Shown here in pieces: positions 8,494 to 17,932 of a stretch of DNA of 64,000 nt (position 1 is its first letter; each line of letters starts with the position of its first letter). A program made the position numbers and the translations under genes. The notes beneath the pieces were generated by a model. It made no database searches. It was given only the letters and a program-made list of their open reading frames with translations, and was not told the DNA's origin. The DNA is taken from the NCBI RefSeq assembly GCF_014202995.1, contig NZ_JACHIA010000019.1:54601-118600 (forward strand). The letters run 5' to 3'. The stretch is from Longimicrobium terrae (GTDB lineage: Bacteria > Gemmatimonadota > Gemmatimonadetes > Longimicrobiales > Longimicrobiaceae).

Positions 8494-8931
8494 ATGGAAA
8501 ACAACGACCGCACCAACGTGGACGGACACCCGGAAGTCGCCGCGCAGGACCGCCTGAACATGCAGCCCGGCCGCCTGGAGGACATCGAGAACGCCTCCGC
8601 GTACGCCAACCGCATCGGCCAGACCGACGTCACCGGCGAGCGGCCGGCCAGCAGCCAGGGCGAGCAGATGCACGACCGCGACGACATGTCGGCGCGCGAG
8701 GGCATGGCCGACCTGACCGGCAACCCCGTGGAGCGCGGTGAGCGCCAGGCCGGTACCGGCGGCGGCGCGGACCGCGTCACGCCGGGCGAGGACATCGGCA
8801 GCGGCATTCGCGCCAAGCCGGCGGACGGCGTTCAGGACAACGACGGCCGCGTGAGCCGGGGCGAGGACATCGGCAACGGGGTGCGTGCCCGCGGCGCCGA
8901 CGAGCAGGATCCCGGCAACCCGCTGGTGTAG
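8494..8931 (+). CDS. small hydrophilic protein with a repeated GEDIGxGxRA motif
   Basis: 145 aa from the ATG at 8494, chosen because AGGAG (8483-8487) then has a 6-base spacing; an adjacent ATG at 8491 is only 3 bases away. The protein is very polar, lacks Cys and Trp, has no signal peptide or membrane segment, and is probably disordered. It contains an internal duplication: TPGEDIGSGIRAKPADG and SRGEDIGNGVRARGADE, separated by about 18 residues. No family was recognised. The composition recalls hydrophilin or stress-associated proteins, but that is only an impression. It ends before a strong terminator hairpin. Confidence 0.65.
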   Translation: MENNDRTNVDGHPEVAAQDRLNMQPGRLEDIENASAYANRIGQTDVTGERPASSQGEQMHDRDDMSAREGMADLTGNPVERGERQAGTGGGADRVTPGEDIGSGIRAKPADGVQDNDGRVSRGEDIGNGVRARGADEQDPGNPLV

Positions 8932-8954
8932 TCCGCCCACGCGGAAGATGAACG

Positions 8955-8984
8955 AGAGCCGCGGACCTACGGGTCCGCGGCTCT
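8955..8984 (+). terminator. intrinsic terminator hairpin
   Basis: A 13-bp perfect stem (8955-8967 with 8972-8984, arms AGAGCCGCGGACC / GGTCCGCGGCTCT), 4-base loop, followed by TTCCGTTCC, 23 bases after the stop of the hydrophilic protein gene. Confidence 0.75.
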
Positions 8985-9072
8985 TTCCGTTCCGCCCGCC
9001 GCCGCGCATCATGTGGATCCGGCTCGACCGGCTCCCCGTCGACTGCAACCATCAGCAATGGACCGCTGAACC

Positions 9073-9651
9073 ATGGACTTCCGCGCACTTCCCCAGTTCA
9101 ATCTCTCGGAGAGCAGCCCCACCGCGCATCTCTTTCTCGACCTGGACATCGCGGACTTCCACCGCGCCGCGCGTCACGTATCCACCCTGCCCTTTGTGGA
9201 CGGAACGGAGCGGGAGGACTGGGAGGAGCGCGTGCTGGATGGACAGGGGACGCGCGCCGCCGCCCACGCACTCGTCGCCCGCTTGGCCGCCGAGCACGGC
9301 GTGCCGGTGGAACTGATGCTGGGCGTCTACGAGATGAACGAGGCCAACACCCCGGCCGCGGACGATGTTCTGCGGCGCTTCGGGATGACGGCGGTGCTGG
9401 ACGCCGACTGCCATCTGCGCTACGGCGGCGAGCGGCTTCTGCTCACTCCCGGCGTGTCCGTGGAGAACCGGGTCTTCCTTCATGAGGCGCCGATAAGCCC
9501 GGATCAGATCGGCGCGTACAAGCTCGTGGTCTACCAGCGCTTCCTCTGGGATTGGACCCTCGCGCGTGGTCTGGAACTCGGCAGGGCGTGGGAGGTGCGG
9601 CAGGCGTGCGTGGCCGCTCTGGCGGAGGCGTCCAGGAGCGTCGGTATCTGA
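9073..9651 (+). CDS. conserved hypothetical protein (transglutaminase-like superfamily suspected)
   Basis: 192 aa, soluble. Blocks such as RAARHVSTLPF, GQGTRAAAHALVARLAAEHGV, MLGVYEMNEANTP, ISPDQIGAYKLVVYQRFL and AWEVRQACVAAL match, from memory, an uncharacterised bacterial family whose members usually read GTCSTKHALL at the second block. Those members look like small transglutaminase/protease-fold proteins. Here the Cys of that block is Arg (GTR), so if the family is enzymatic this copy should be inactive. This is recall rather than a search result. Monocistronic; a hairpin follows. Confidence 0.55.
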   Translation: MDFRALPQFNLSESSPTAHLFLDLDIADFHRAARHVSTLPFVDGTEREDWEERVLDGQGTRAAAHALVARLAAEHGVPVELMLGVYEMNEANTPAADDVLRRFGMTAVLDADCHLRYGGERLLLTPGVSVENRVFLHEAPISPDQIGAYKLVVYQRFLWDWTLARGLELGRAWEVRQACVAALAEASRSVGI

Positions 9652-9696
9652 TACGGATCGTCGAAAGTCGAGCCGGGATCTGTGCTTTTGCAGGTG

Positions 9697-9723
9697 AAGC
9701 CTCACAGCAGTACTGTGAGGCTT
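9697..9723 (+). terminator. terminator-like hairpin
   Basis: Perfect 11-bp stem AAGCCTCACAG / CTGTGAGGCTT (9697-9707, 9713-9723) with loop CAGTA, 45 bases after the stop of the 9073 gene, followed by TCC. Confidence 0.6.
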
Positions 9724-9805
9724 TCCGCCGCTGGTGCGGCAACTTCAGTTGCTCCAGCAGGCAGCCGGCGCAGGCATGGATTGTCTCCGATCCACGTGAC
9801 GAGAA

Positions 9806-9839
9806 AACGCCCGCCACCGGAAACTCGGTAGCGGGCGTT
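9806..9839. terminator. hairpin between convergent genes, end of the LPS/rpoN operon
   Basis: A 14-bp stem with one mismatch (arms AACGCCCGCCACCG / CGGTAGCGGGCGTT), loop GAAACT. It lies 45 bases beyond the stop of the glycosyltransferase that ends the minus-strand operon; read on the minus strand it is followed by TTTTCTCGTC. Confidence 0.65.
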
Positions 9840-9883
9840 CTTCATTGGACGAACGGGCCAACACACGGACGACGATGCCTGGG

Positions 9884-10900
9884 CTACACGCCCCTGCCCT
9901 GCCGCCGCAGGTCGTCCAGCTCCGCGCGCAGGGTGGCGATCAGCTCGGCCATGAAGCCGAAGCCGAACAGCACCACGCCCACCGTCTCCAGCAGCACCAC
10001 CAGCGTAAGCAGCGGGCGGAAGCCGAACGGCGGCATCCACTCGCCGATGCGCAGAACCACCGTCAGCAGGCCCACCAGCAGCCCGGCGAGGATGAGCAGC
10101 AGCCCGCCCCCGCCAAAAAACTGCATGGGCTTTTCGCTGAACTTCAGGTAAAACCACACGACCACCAGGTCGCCCACGCCCACCAGGACGCGGCTGCGGC
10201 CGGAGTACTTGGCGACGCCGGCGCGCCGCGGATACAGCTCGATGTCGATTTCCGACACCGTGTACCCGCGCGCGTGCGCCAGCACCACAAAAAAGCGGTG
10301 CCAGTCGTGGCGCAGAGGGATCTCCCGCAGGATCTCCGTGCGGAACGCCTTCATGCTGTTCAGGTCGCGCACCGGCACGGCGAACAGCGTCTGCGACAGG
10401 CGGTTGTACACGGACGACACGCCGCGCTTTTCGTAGTTGCCCACCTTGCGGCCGGTGACGATGTCCCAGCCCTCGGCCAGCTTCTCAAGAAACCGCGGAA
10501 TCTCGTCCGGCGAATGCTGCAGGTCCGCGTCGAACAAGACCACGTACTCGCTTTCCGCCGCGTGCGCGCCGGTCACCATCGCCTCGGTCTTGCCCTGGTT
10601 GCGGCGGTGGCGAAGGATCTTTACGCGCGCCATCCCCGCGCTTTCGCGCAGGGCGGCCTCGTACGTCCCGTCCTTCGACCCGTCATCCACCAGAATGATC
10701 TCGCCGCCCAGGCCGTGGCGGTGAAACATCTCGCGCAGCTCGTGAAAGAGCGCGGGGATGTTGTCCACCTCGTCAAAGGCGGGGATCAGGACGGCGAAGT
10801 CCGTGCGGAGCGCGTCGGGAATGACGGGAAGGCGCAGAGCCCCGCCGGTGACGGCGGGGCTCACGGGTGTGGACTGGAGCACGGTCTGGTCCGGGCTCAC
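9884..10900 (-). CDS. glycosyltransferase family 2, polyisoprenyl-phosphate type
   Basis: 338 aa. The GT2 domain starts DFAVLIPAFDEVDNIPALF (about residue 34), with the nucleotide-binding VDDGSKDGTYE and the DxD motif in LFDADLQHSP. YPRRAGVAKYSGRSR is the segment seen in DPM1/GtrB-like enzymes. Two C-terminal transmembrane helices follow (about residues 255-325). Such enzymes load a sugar onto undecaprenyl phosphate. GTG start at 10900 overlaps the rpoN stop by four bases (GTGA), so it is the last gene of the kds-lpt-rpoN operon. Confidence 0.85.
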   Translation of the reverse strand: MSPDQTVLQSTPVSPAVTGGALRLPVIPDALRTDFAVLIPAFDEVDNIPALFHELREMFHRHGLGGEIILVDDGSKDGTYEAALRESAGMARVKILRHRRNQGKTEAMVTGAHAAESEYVVLFDADLQHSPDEIPRFLEKLAEGWDIVTGRKVGNYEKRGVSSVYNRLSQTLFAVPVRDLNSMKAFRTEILREIPLRHDWHRFFVVLAHARGYTVSEIDIELYPRRAGVAKYSGRSRVLVGVGDLVVVWFYLKFSEKPMQFFGGGGLLLILAGLLVGLLTVVLRIGEWMPPFGFRPLLTLVVLLETVGVVLFGFGFMAELIATLRAELDDLRRQGRGV

Positions 10901-12390
10901 ACGCGCTTGCGCATGCGCGCCGACAGCACGCCCAGCTGGTCGCGGTACTTGGCCACCGTGCGCCGCGCGATCTGGATGCCGTCGTCCTTGAGGATGTTGA
11001 CGATGGCCTGGTCCGTAAGCGGGTGCGCGGGATCCTCGTCCGACACCAGCTTCTCGATCTGCGCCTTGATGCCGCGCGCGCTCACGTCCTCGCCGCTCGT
11101 GGTGCTCAGGCCCGACGAGAAGAAGAACTTGAGGGGGAACACGCCGCGCGGCGTCTGCACGAACTTTTCGTTCGTCACGCGCGACACGGTGGATTCGTGC
11201 ATGTCGATGACCTCGGCCACCTCGCGCAGGGTCAGCGGCTTCAGGTACTGCACGCCCTTGTCAAAGAAGTCGCGCTGACGGTCCACGATGAAGTTCATCA
11301 CCTTCAGCATGGTCTGCCGGCGCTGCTCGATCGCCTGGATCATCCAGTTGGCCGAGTTCAGCTTGTTGCTGATGAACTCCTTGTTTTCGCCGACGAACTT
11401 CTTCTTGTCCTTGGCGATGTCGCGGTACGCGCGCGACAGCTTGAGGCGCGGCAGGCTGGTGTCGTTCAGGAACACCAGGTACTCGCCCTCGATCTTTTCC
11501 ACGATCAGGTCGGGGATGATGTAGTTGTCGCCCCCGGACGAGTACTTGAGCCCCGGCTTGGGATCCAGCTTGGCCACCTCGTCCGCCGCGTCCTGCACGT
11601 CGCGCGGGGTGATCGACAGCTCCTTGCTGATCTCGCTCCAGCGGTGGTTGATCAGCTGGTCGAAGTAGTCGCGCACGATGCGGTACGCCAGGCTGTCGGC
11701 CAGGCGGCGGTCCACCTCGGCCGGCTCCGGCTCCGTTTCGCCCGTTTCGCTGATCAGCTCCTGCAGCGCGCTGTCGCGAAGCTGCAGCAGGATGCACTCG
11801 CGCAGGTCGCGCGCGGCGATGCCGGCCGGGTCGAACGCCTGGATGGTGCGAAGCATCTGCTCCACCTCGTCCATGGCGTAGGGCCGCACCCCGTCGAACT
11901 CCTCGTTCAGCCGCACGAAGTCGTTCAGCGTGGTGAGGATCTCTTCCAGGTTGCAGACCAGGTAGCCTTCATCGCTGATGTTGCCGATGATCTCCTCGCC
12001 CAGCAGCAGCTCGCGCTCGGACAGGCGCAGCAGCGTGAGCTGGTCGTGCAGGTGGTCGCCAAGGTCCTTGGTGTCCACCGACACGGGCTCGTAGTACTCG
12101 CGCTCCTCGTACTCTTCGCGGCGGCCGCCGGTCTCAAAACCGTTCAGGAGGATTTCCTCCCAGTCGATCTCGTCGTCCTCGGTCTTTTCCTTTTCCTCCT
12201 TTTCCTGCTTCACCTCTTCCTCGGCGTCCGGCTCCACGAGGTCCAGGAAGGGGTTGTTGAGCAGCTCCTGCTTCAGGTGCTGCTGCAGGTCCAGCAGGGG
12301 CATGTAGAGCAGATCCATCGCCTGGTACAGGCGAGGATTGATCTTCATTTCCTGCTTGAGCGTCGTTCCCTGGTAAAGACCCGTCTTCAT
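10897..12390 (-). CDS. rpoN: RNA polymerase sigma-54 factor
   Basis: 497 aa. Region I ([43 protein letters not shown]) is the Gln/Leu-rich activator-interaction segment; an acidic region II follows (residues about 55-115). The core-binding and DNA-binding domains end with the RpoN box (ARRTVAKYR) near residue 480. It directs core polymerase to -24/-12 promoters and needs AAA+ activators, none of which is encoded here. Its place downstream of lptB is conserved in many Gram-negatives. ATG at 12390 overlaps the lptB stop (ATGA). Confidence 0.96.
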   Translation of the reverse strand: MKTGLYQGTTLKQEMKINPRLYQAMDLLYMPLLDLQQHLKQELLNNPFLDLVEPDAEEEVKQEKEEKEKTEDDEIDWEEILLNGFETGGRREEYEEREYYEPVSVDTKDLGDHLHDQLTLLRLSERELLLGEEIIGNISDEGYLVCNLEEILTTLNDFVRLNEEFDGVRPYAMDEVEQMLRTIQAFDPAGIAARDLRECILLQLRDSALQELISETGETEPEPAEVDRRLADSLAYRIVRDYFDQLINHRWSEISKELSITPRDVQDAADEVAKLDPKPGLKYSSGGDNYIIPDLIVEKIEGEYLVFLNDTSLPRLKLSRAYRDIAKDKKKFVGENKEFISNKLNSANWMIQAIEQRRQTMLKVMNFIVDRQRDFFDKGVQYLKPLTLREVAEVIDMHESTVSRVTNEKFVQTPRGVFPLKFFFSSGLSTTSGEDVSARGIKAQIEKLVSDEDPAHPLTDQAIVNILKDDGIQIARRTVAKYRDQLGVLSARMRKRV

Positions 12391-14195
12391 ACCGCTTCGT
12401 CCTGTTGTGGATTCCGCGTGCCGCCCTGCGAGTTCCCGGGCCAGCGCTCATCATGCGCGGAGCGGGGCCCGGCCGTCTGCGGATCCGGCCCATCGTGCGG
12501 CGCCGCCGAGTGCGGCCCGTGGTCATCGTGTGCGGCCGCGGCGGCGCCCGCGGGCACCCCTGCGTCCGTTTCCCGCGCCGCGTCCCGGGCAGCCGGCCCC
12601 GTCGCGTATTCCTCGTCCAGCCCCGGATGCGCCGTCTGCGGCCTCACCCCGGGCATTCCATCCATCTCCGGCACCGCCGGTCCGTCATCCACCGGGTCCC
12701 CGCCGTCGTCCCACGCCGCGTCCAGCTGCACCGGCAGCGGCTCCGGCGCGCGGCTCAGCGCGGGATTGGGGTAGCGCTCGCGCATGCGGGCCGCGAGCGT
12801 GGGGCCCAGGTACAGCTCCGAAACTTCCTCGTTCCACACCAGCTCCGACACCGTTCCCGACACCCGCACGCGCCCGTCGTACATGATGTAGGCGCGGTCC
12901 ACGATGTCCAGCGTCTGCTCCACGTTGTGGTCGCTGATGAGGACGCCGATGCCGCGGCGGCGCAGATCGCTCACGATCTGCTGAATGTCGTGCACGGCGA
13001 TGGGGTCCACGCCGGCGAACGGCTCGTCCAGCAGCATGAACTTGGGGTTTCCCACCAGCGCGCGGGTAATCTCCAGCCGCCGCCGCTCGCCGCCGGACAG
13101 GGCGTACGCGCGGCTCTTTCGCACGTGCTTGATGGAGAGCTCGTCCAGCAGCTGCTCCAGCCGCTTCTTCCGTTCGGCGCGCGGGATCTTCATGGTCTGC
13201 AGGATGGCCATCACGTTGTCTTCCACGGTCAGCTTGCGGAAGATGGACGGCTCCTGCGCCAGGTAGCCGATGCCGGCCCGGGCGCGCTTGTACATGGGCA
13301 CGCGGGTAAGCTCGCGCTGGCCCACGAACACCTTGCCTTTGTCGGGGCGGATGAGGCCCACCATCATGTAGAAGCTGGTGGTCTTGCCCGCGCCGTTGGG
13401 CCCCAGCAGCCCCACGATTTCGCCCTGCGCCACATGCAGGTCCACCTCGTTCACCACGCGGCGCTTGCGGTAGACCTTTACCAGCCCCGTGGCCGTCAGC
13501 GTGGCGCCGCCCGGCACCAGCATGGGTTCGCGGCTGAACGTGGGCTCGGCCGCGGCCGCTCTCTCCGGCTGCGCATCCATCGTGGCGGCAACCGGCTGAT
13601 CCGCATCCGCCACCGGCCATGACGGCGCGATCGGCGAAGTATCCGGAGCCGCGTCGTTCGATGAGGGGATCGATCCGCTCATCGCCGCGGCCGCTGTCGT
13701 TCCGGTCGGCAGAAATGCGGTCGACGGCGTTCCGGTCGACGCGGCTGTCATCGTCGATTGCGACGAAGACGCGGGGCTGAGGATCTGGCCGATGCGCGCG
13801 TCCAGCCGGGCGAGAACGCCGGCCTGGTCGTCCGCGACTTCGCCCGCGGCGCGAGGCGTCAGGCGCACGGCGGCCCAGCGGACGGAATCCGCGTCCAACT
13901 CCGGCGTGTCGTCTCCCGGCGGCGGCGGCTCCAGAATGCCGCGTTCCACCAGCGCACGGACGATGTGCTCGTCCAGGTAGCGCATGGTTTCCGACGCGGG
14001 AAAGTTCTCCGGATGCCCCGCCCCGCCGGGCTGCCCCGCGTACCAGCGGCGATACTCCTCGTGCACGCCGGTGAGCCACGCGGCGCGCTCGATCATTCCG
14101 CCGTCGTTGACGTGGTCCACCAGCGCGCGGACGGCGATCAGCGTGGAAAGGTCCGCGGCGCCGGTGTCCTGCACCAGCCGGTCGAAGCCCGTCAC
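12387..14195 (-). CDS. lptB: LPS export ABC ATPase LptB with long extra N- and C-terminal regions
   Basis: 602 aa, versus about 240 for ordinary LptB. The ATPase spans about residues 232-470: Walker A GPNGAGKT at 265-272, Q-loop YLAQEP, signature LSGGERRR, Walker [14 protein letters not shown], switch SDHNVEQT. It powers LPS extraction with LptFG. Residues 1-138 form an unrecognised, probably folded, helical region ([39 protein letters not shown]); 139-230 is a Ser/Thr/Ala/Pro linker; 471-602 is a polar, probably disordered tail. GTG at 14195 overlaps the lptA stop (GTGA), which supports the long form. An internal ATG ([14 protein letters not shown]) could make a standard-size LptB. Confidence 0.88.
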   Translation of the reverse strand: MTGFDRLVQDTGAADLSTLIAVRALVDHVNDGGMIERAAWLTGVHEEYRRWYAGQPGGAGHPENFPASETMRYLDEHIVRALVERGILEPPPPGDDTPELDADSVRWAAVRLTPRAAGEVADDQAGVLARLDARIGQILSPASSSQSTMTAASTGTPSTAFLPTGTTAAAAMSGSIPSSNDAAPDTSPIAPSWPVADADQPVAATMDAQPERAAAAEPTFSREPMLVPGGATLTATGLVKVYRKRRVVNEVDLHVAQGEIVGLLGPNGAGKTTSFYMMVGLIRPDKGKVFVGQRELTRVPMYKRARAGIGYLAQEPSIFRKLTVEDNVMAILQTMKIPRAERKKRLEQLLDELSIKHVRKSRAYALSGGERRRLEITRALVGNPKFMLLDEPFAGVDPIAVHDIQQIVSDLRRRGIGVLISDHNVEQTLDIVDRAYIMYDGRVRVSGTVSELVWNEEVSELYLGPTLAARMRERYPNPALSRAPEPLPVQLDAAWDDGGDPVDDGPAVPEMDGMPGVRPQTAHPGLDEEYATGPAARDAARETDAGVPAGAAAAAHDDHGPHSAAPHDGPDPQTAGPRSAHDERWPGNSQGGTRNPQQDEAV

Positions 14196-15787
14196 GGTTT
14201 CACCCCGGTCGCGGGCCGCCGTACGGGAGACGTGCCCGCGGGCGTCGCGGGCGCGCCCAGGACGCGGGGAGCCGGACGCTGCGCCGGCTGCGCGGGGCTC
14301 ACGGCCGGCGCGGGCGTGCGCGCGGGCGCGGCGGGACGGCCGGCGGCCGCGCTGTCACCCTCGGTGGCGCCGCGAGCCACGGCGGCGGAGTCGCGCCCGG
14401 CGCTGTCCGCGCGTTCCGGCGCGGGGTCCAGGTACACGCCGCGCTTCAGGCCGCGCACGGTGGCCACGTCCACCTCGCCCCCGGCGAACGCCAGGTCGAT
14501 GGTGTCGCCGATCAGGTAGTTGATGGGCAGCTTTCCATCCGCCCTGCGCTGCACCTGCCCCGTGCTGTCCCGCCCCGGCTGCATGCGGTACAGCGACCTC
14601 GCGCTCCCCATCGCCAGCATCCGTTCCAGTTCCGCGTTCTGCGTCGTGTCCCGGCCCGCCGGCCGCTGTCCGGCCGGGGCGGAGTCGCGCCCCGCCGTGG
14701 CCGAGTCGCGAAAGAATCCGATGATCGTATCGGCGAAGAGCAGGTCGCGCTCGCCCAGCGCCAGCCCCGCCACCGTGTCGGCCGCGCCCACCGCGTCCGC
14801 CGGGCCGGGACCCACGACTTTGAGCGTATCCCACGCCTGCCCGTTGGCCGTGCCGATGGCGCGCACCTGCCGCAGCCGCTGGCCGGGCGTCAGCGCCTCC
14901 AGCGAGTCGGCCTCCATGCGGAACCCGCGCGCCAGCGCCACCGAGCGCCCCGACGATGTCGGCGTGCGGCCGGAGACGAGCCGCTGCAGCGAATCGCGCT
15001 GAAAGTACAGCTGCAGCTGCGGCCCGGTAATGCGCATGCGCTCCTGCACCAGCCGCGCGTTGCCCCGGCTCAGCACCTGCTGCAGCGCGCCCTGCGCCAG
15101 CCGCGTCTCGATGAAGTCGCCCGTCAGTTCGTACTGCTCGCCCTTGGCCCACGCGTCGCGGCGAAGCTCCATGCGCTCGGCCGTGGCGTCGTAGTAGGCT
15201 TCCTGCGCCCGGGCGTTCAGCGTCTTGCCGGTGATGACGACGTTGCCCTCCGCCGTGACGAACTTTTCGCCCACGGTGGTGATGCGGTCGCCGTCCACCT
15301 CCATGGGGTCGCGCCCGGCGCCGCTGCGGGGCACCACCGTCAGGTGCGGCCGCTCGGTGGCGATGGCCTGCGCCTCCGGACGCCCCGCGGCGGCGCGGAA
15401 GTACTCCAGGTTGGGCCCGCGCAGCGTCGATCCGCGCGCCTTGTCGGTAAAGACGACGTTGCCCGTGGCGTACAGCCGGCCGCTGGTGCCGTTGTAGGTG
15501 GCGTAGTCCGAAGTCAGCGAGCGGCCCGGGTCCTGGTAGTCCACCCGGCCGAACATGTGCGTCTCGTTGATGGCCTCGAAGATCACCGCGCTGTCGGCGC
15601 GCAGTTCTTCGCCGTTGGCGCACCGCACCAGCAGCGGGCCGCCCGCGTTCAGCACGCGCTGGCCCTCGGCGCCGGTGCTGGTCCAGTTGCCCTGCTGGTA
15701 GACCAGGCTGCACACGTTCTGCGCCTGCGCGCAAACGGGAAGCGCGGCCGCGGCCAGGAGTGCGAGGGCGGAAAGAATGCGCCGCAT
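14192..15787 (-). CDS. lptA: LptA/OstA-like LPS transport protein, long form
   Basis: 531 aa with a signal peptide ([22 protein letters not shown]). OstA/LptA-type beta-jellyroll repeats are evident: [76 protein letters not shown] and similar blocks run to about residue 330. E. coli LptA is 185 aa, so this is much larger; the last ~70 residues are Ala/Pro-rich and disordered. It should bridge LPS across the periplasm. The ATG at 15787 shares its first base with the lptC stop (TGATG), which decides the start. Confidence 0.82.
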   Translation of the reverse strand: MRRILSALALLAAAALPVCAQAQNVCSLVYQQGNWTSTGAEGQRVLNAGGPLLVRCANGEELRADSAVIFEAINETHMFGRVDYQDPGRSLTSDYATYNGTSGRLYATGNVVFTDKARGSTLRGPNLEYFRAAAGRPEAQAIATERPHLTVVPRSGAGRDPMEVDGDRITTVGEKFVTAEGNVVITGKTLNARAQEAYYDATAERMELRRDAWAKGEQYELTGDFIETRLAQGALQQVLSRGNARLVQERMRITGPQLQLYFQRDSLQRLVSGRTPTSSGRSVALARGFRMEADSLEALTPGQRLRQVRAIGTANGQAWDTLKVVGPGPADAVGAADTVAGLALGERDLLFADTIIGFFRDSATAGRDSAPAGQRPAGRDTTQNAELERMLAMGSARSLYRMQPGRDSTGQVQRRADGKLPINYLIGDTIDLAFAGGEVDVATVRGLKRGVYLDPAPERADSAGRDSAAVARGATEGDSAAAGRPAAPARTPAPAVSPAQPAQRPAPRVLGAPATPAGTSPVRRPATGVKP

Positions 15788-16362
15788 CAGAAGCTTCCCG
15801 CCCCGGCGTTCACCTGCACGCCGCTGGCCTTGCCGCCCCTGCCCTGCACGTTGGTAAAGCGGGTGTCGGAGTTGAAGCCCTGGCTGGTAAACACGCGTCC
15901 GGCTTCTTCGACGATGGTTTCGCGCTCGCTCCACACCCGGTCGCCGCGCTGGTCGTAGTGCAGTTCCTCGCTGCGGATGGTGCGCGTTTCCCCCTTGGGA
16001 TTGCGGGTGACGAGCACCACGTTGCCGCGGGCGATCATCACCTGCGTCGATTCGTCGTATTCGCCCGTCTTGGACGTCAGCTTGCCGGGATTCTTACCTT
16101 CCTTGTCGTAGAAGGTAAGCTTTACCCCGCGCAGTTCGGTCACCCGCGTATTGGGCCGCTGGTACGCGGTGTCGCCGAACAGGTCCGCCTTCAGGATGCC
16201 GGCGTCGCTCAGCTTCAGGTTCAGCCCGTACGTGCGCTGCGTGCCGTCCACGTCCGCCGCCGGGACGGCGGGCGCGGCGGGGCCGTCCGGGCCGCACGCG
16301 GCCAGAACGGGAATCAGCGCCAGCACACAGGTGACGAACCGGATCGTGCGAATTTCCCTCAA
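15787..16362 (-). CDS. lptC: LPS export protein LptC, lipoprotein form
   Basis: 191 aa. An N-terminal hydrophobic stretch ends in a lipobox (VLAAC, Cys22), so this copy is probably lipid-anchored rather than membrane-spanning as in E. coli. The LptC fold is visible in GLNLKLSDAGILKADLFGDTAY, GVKLTFYDKEGK and KTGEYDESTQVMIARGNVVLVTRNPKGETRTIRSEELHYD. It hands LPS from the LptB2FG pump to LptA. The start is TTG at 16362, overlapping the kdsD stop in TTGA. Confidence 0.88.
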   Translation of the reverse strand: MREIRTIRFVTCVLALIPVLAACGPDGPAAPAVPAADVDGTQRTYGLNLKLSDAGILKADLFGDTAYQRPNTRVTELRGVKLTFYDKEGKNPGKLTSKTGEYDESTQVMIARGNVVLVTRNPKGETRTIRSEELHYDQRGDRVWSERETIVEEAGRVFTSQGFNSDTRFTNVQGRGGKASGVQVNAGAGSF

Positions 16363-17363
16363 ACCGCCCCCGCCCGCATCAGGTCGTGAAGGTGCACCAT
16401 TCCGCGCAGCCGCCCGTCGCCATCAACGACGGGAAGCGCCATCACGCCGAACCGCTCCATCACGCCCACGGCTGCGGCGGCGAGCTGGTCGGGTTCGGCG
16501 GTGCGCGGAGTGCGAGTCATGACTTGGGATACGGCGATGGAGAAGAAGTGTTCCTCCCGCTCCATCAGCCGGGTCAGGTCGCCCGAGGTCAGCACGCCCT
16601 CCAGCCGCCCCTCCGCGTCCACCACGGCGACGGTCCCGCGCCGCTCGGCGAGGGGGACGATGGCCTGCCGCATCGTGGCGTCCGCGGCGAGGACGGGCAG
16701 ATCCCCCGTCGCCATCACGTCCTGCACGCGCAGCAGAAGCCGTCGTCCCAGCGCGCCGCCCGGGTGCACACGGGCGAAATCGTCGCGCCCGAACCCGCGG
16801 CGAAGGAGGAGCGCCACGGCCAGCGCGTCGCCCATCACCAGCGCCGCCGTGGTGGACGACGTGGGCGTAAGGTCATGCGGGCACGCCTCTTCCGCCACGG
16901 AGCAGTCCAGCACGAACTCCGCGTAGCGGGCCAGCCCGCTCTCCGGCCGGCCGGTGAGGGCGATGGTCCTCACGTTCAGCCGGGTGAGGAACTCCATCAG
17001 CCCGCGCAGCTCTTCGCTTTCGCCGCTCTTGCTCAGCAGGATGGCGACGTCGCCCGCGCCCACGATCCCCAGGTCCCCGTGCAGGGCTTCCACGGGATGG
17101 AGAAAGCTGGCCGGCGTGCCCGTGCTGGTGAGCATCGCCGCGATCTTGCGGCCGATGATCCCGCTCTTGCCGACGCCGGAGACGATTACGCGGCCGGTGG
17201 CGGAAAGGATGGCCTCCATGGCGCCGGCGAAGTCGTCCCCGATGCGCGATTCCAGCGCGGAGACGGCCTGCGCCTCCGTACGGATGACGCCACGGGCGCG
17301 CTCCAGCGCCTCGTCCACGCCCAGCGCGCCGGTGCCGCGGACGGCCTCCGCCAGCGAAGTCAC
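16359..17363 (-). CDS. kdsD: D-arabinose-5-phosphate isomerase KdsD (KpsF/GutQ family)
   Basis: 334 aa (E. coli KdsD 328). An SIS domain (residues about 40-175; VIVSGVGKSGIIGRKIAAMLTSTGTPASFLHPVEALHGDLG and SKSGESEEL) is followed by two CBS domains (about 210-330; VQDVMATGDLPVL, VSQVMTRTPRTA). It converts ribulose-5-phosphate to arabinose-5-phosphate, the first committed precursor of Kdo. The GTG at 17363 overlaps the kdsC stop (GTGA); a longer upstream frame would cover kdsC and is rejected. Confidence 0.94.
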   Translation of the reverse strand: MTSLAEAVRGTGALGVDEALERARGVIRTEAQAVSALESRIGDDFAGAMEAILSATGRVIVSGVGKSGIIGRKIAAMLTSTGTPASFLHPVEALHGDLGIVGAGDVAILLSKSGESEELRGLMEFLTRLNVRTIALTGRPESGLARYAEFVLDCSVAEEACPHDLTPTSSTTAALVMGDALAVALLLRRGFGRDDFARVHPGGALGRRLLLRVQDVMATGDLPVLAADATMRQAIVPLAERRGTVAVVDAEGRLEGVLTSGDLTRLMEREEHFFSIAVSQVMTRTPRTAEPDQLAAAAVGVMERFGVMALPVVDGDGRLRGMVHLHDLMRAGAV

Positions 17364-17932
17364 AGCCCGGCCTCGCGGTCGCTCACGTACGCCTCTACCC
17401 GCTCCGCCCACTCGCCGCGCGCGGTCAGCAGCGCCTCGGCGAACTCGCGCACGGCGCCGCGCCCGCCCTCCTTCGTCGCCCGCCACGATGCGCAGGCCCG
17501 CGCGTCCGGCGTGGCGTTGCCCACGACGGCCGGGAGCCCCACCCGGCGCAGGATGGGCAGGTCCGGCAGGTCGTCGCCCACGAAGGCGGCTTCCGTCCAG
17601 TCCATTCCGTTGCGCTCCAGCATCTCCGTGACGATGCGCAGCTTGGCGGCCTTCTTGTCCTGATGCACCTCATCCAGATCCAGCTCGGCCCCGCGCAGGC
17701 GCACCGCGTGCGATTCGCGCCCGGTGACGATGGAGACGATGATCCCCGCCTCCTTGAGCAGGCGGATCCCCAGACCGTCCTGGATGTCGAAGCGCTTCAG
17801 TTCCACCGGCTCGCCGCTCTCCGTGGCGCCCAGGTAGACGCCGCCGTCCGTCATCACGCCATCGACGTCCAGGATGACGATGCGGATGCGGCGCGCCACT
17901 TCCGCCGGAATCGGCTGCACGGAATCAGACAC
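17360..17932 (-). CDS. kdsC: 3-deoxy-D-manno-octulosonate-8-phosphate phosphatase KdsC
   Basis: 190 aa, HAD superfamily type C0. Motif I is ILDVDGVMTDGGVYL, with the nucleophile Asp and general-acid Asp; motif II Thr lies in VSIVTGRES; motif III Lys in HQDKKAAKL; motif IV is AFVGDDLPDLPIL. It releases phosphate from Kdo-8-P. The GTG at 17932 gives an 8-base overlap with kdsA and removes a long spurious extension. Third enzyme of the Kdo route, next to kdsA and kdsD. Confidence 0.94.
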   Translation of the reverse strand: MSDSVQPIPAEVARRIRIVILDVDGVMTDGGVYLGATESGEPVELKRFDIQDGLGIRLLKEAGIIVSIVTGRESHAVRLRGAELDLDEVHQDKKAAKLRIVTEMLERNGMDWTEAAFVGDDLPDLPILRRVGLPAVVGNATPDARACASWRATKEGGRGAVREFAEALLTARGEWAERVEAYVSDREAGL

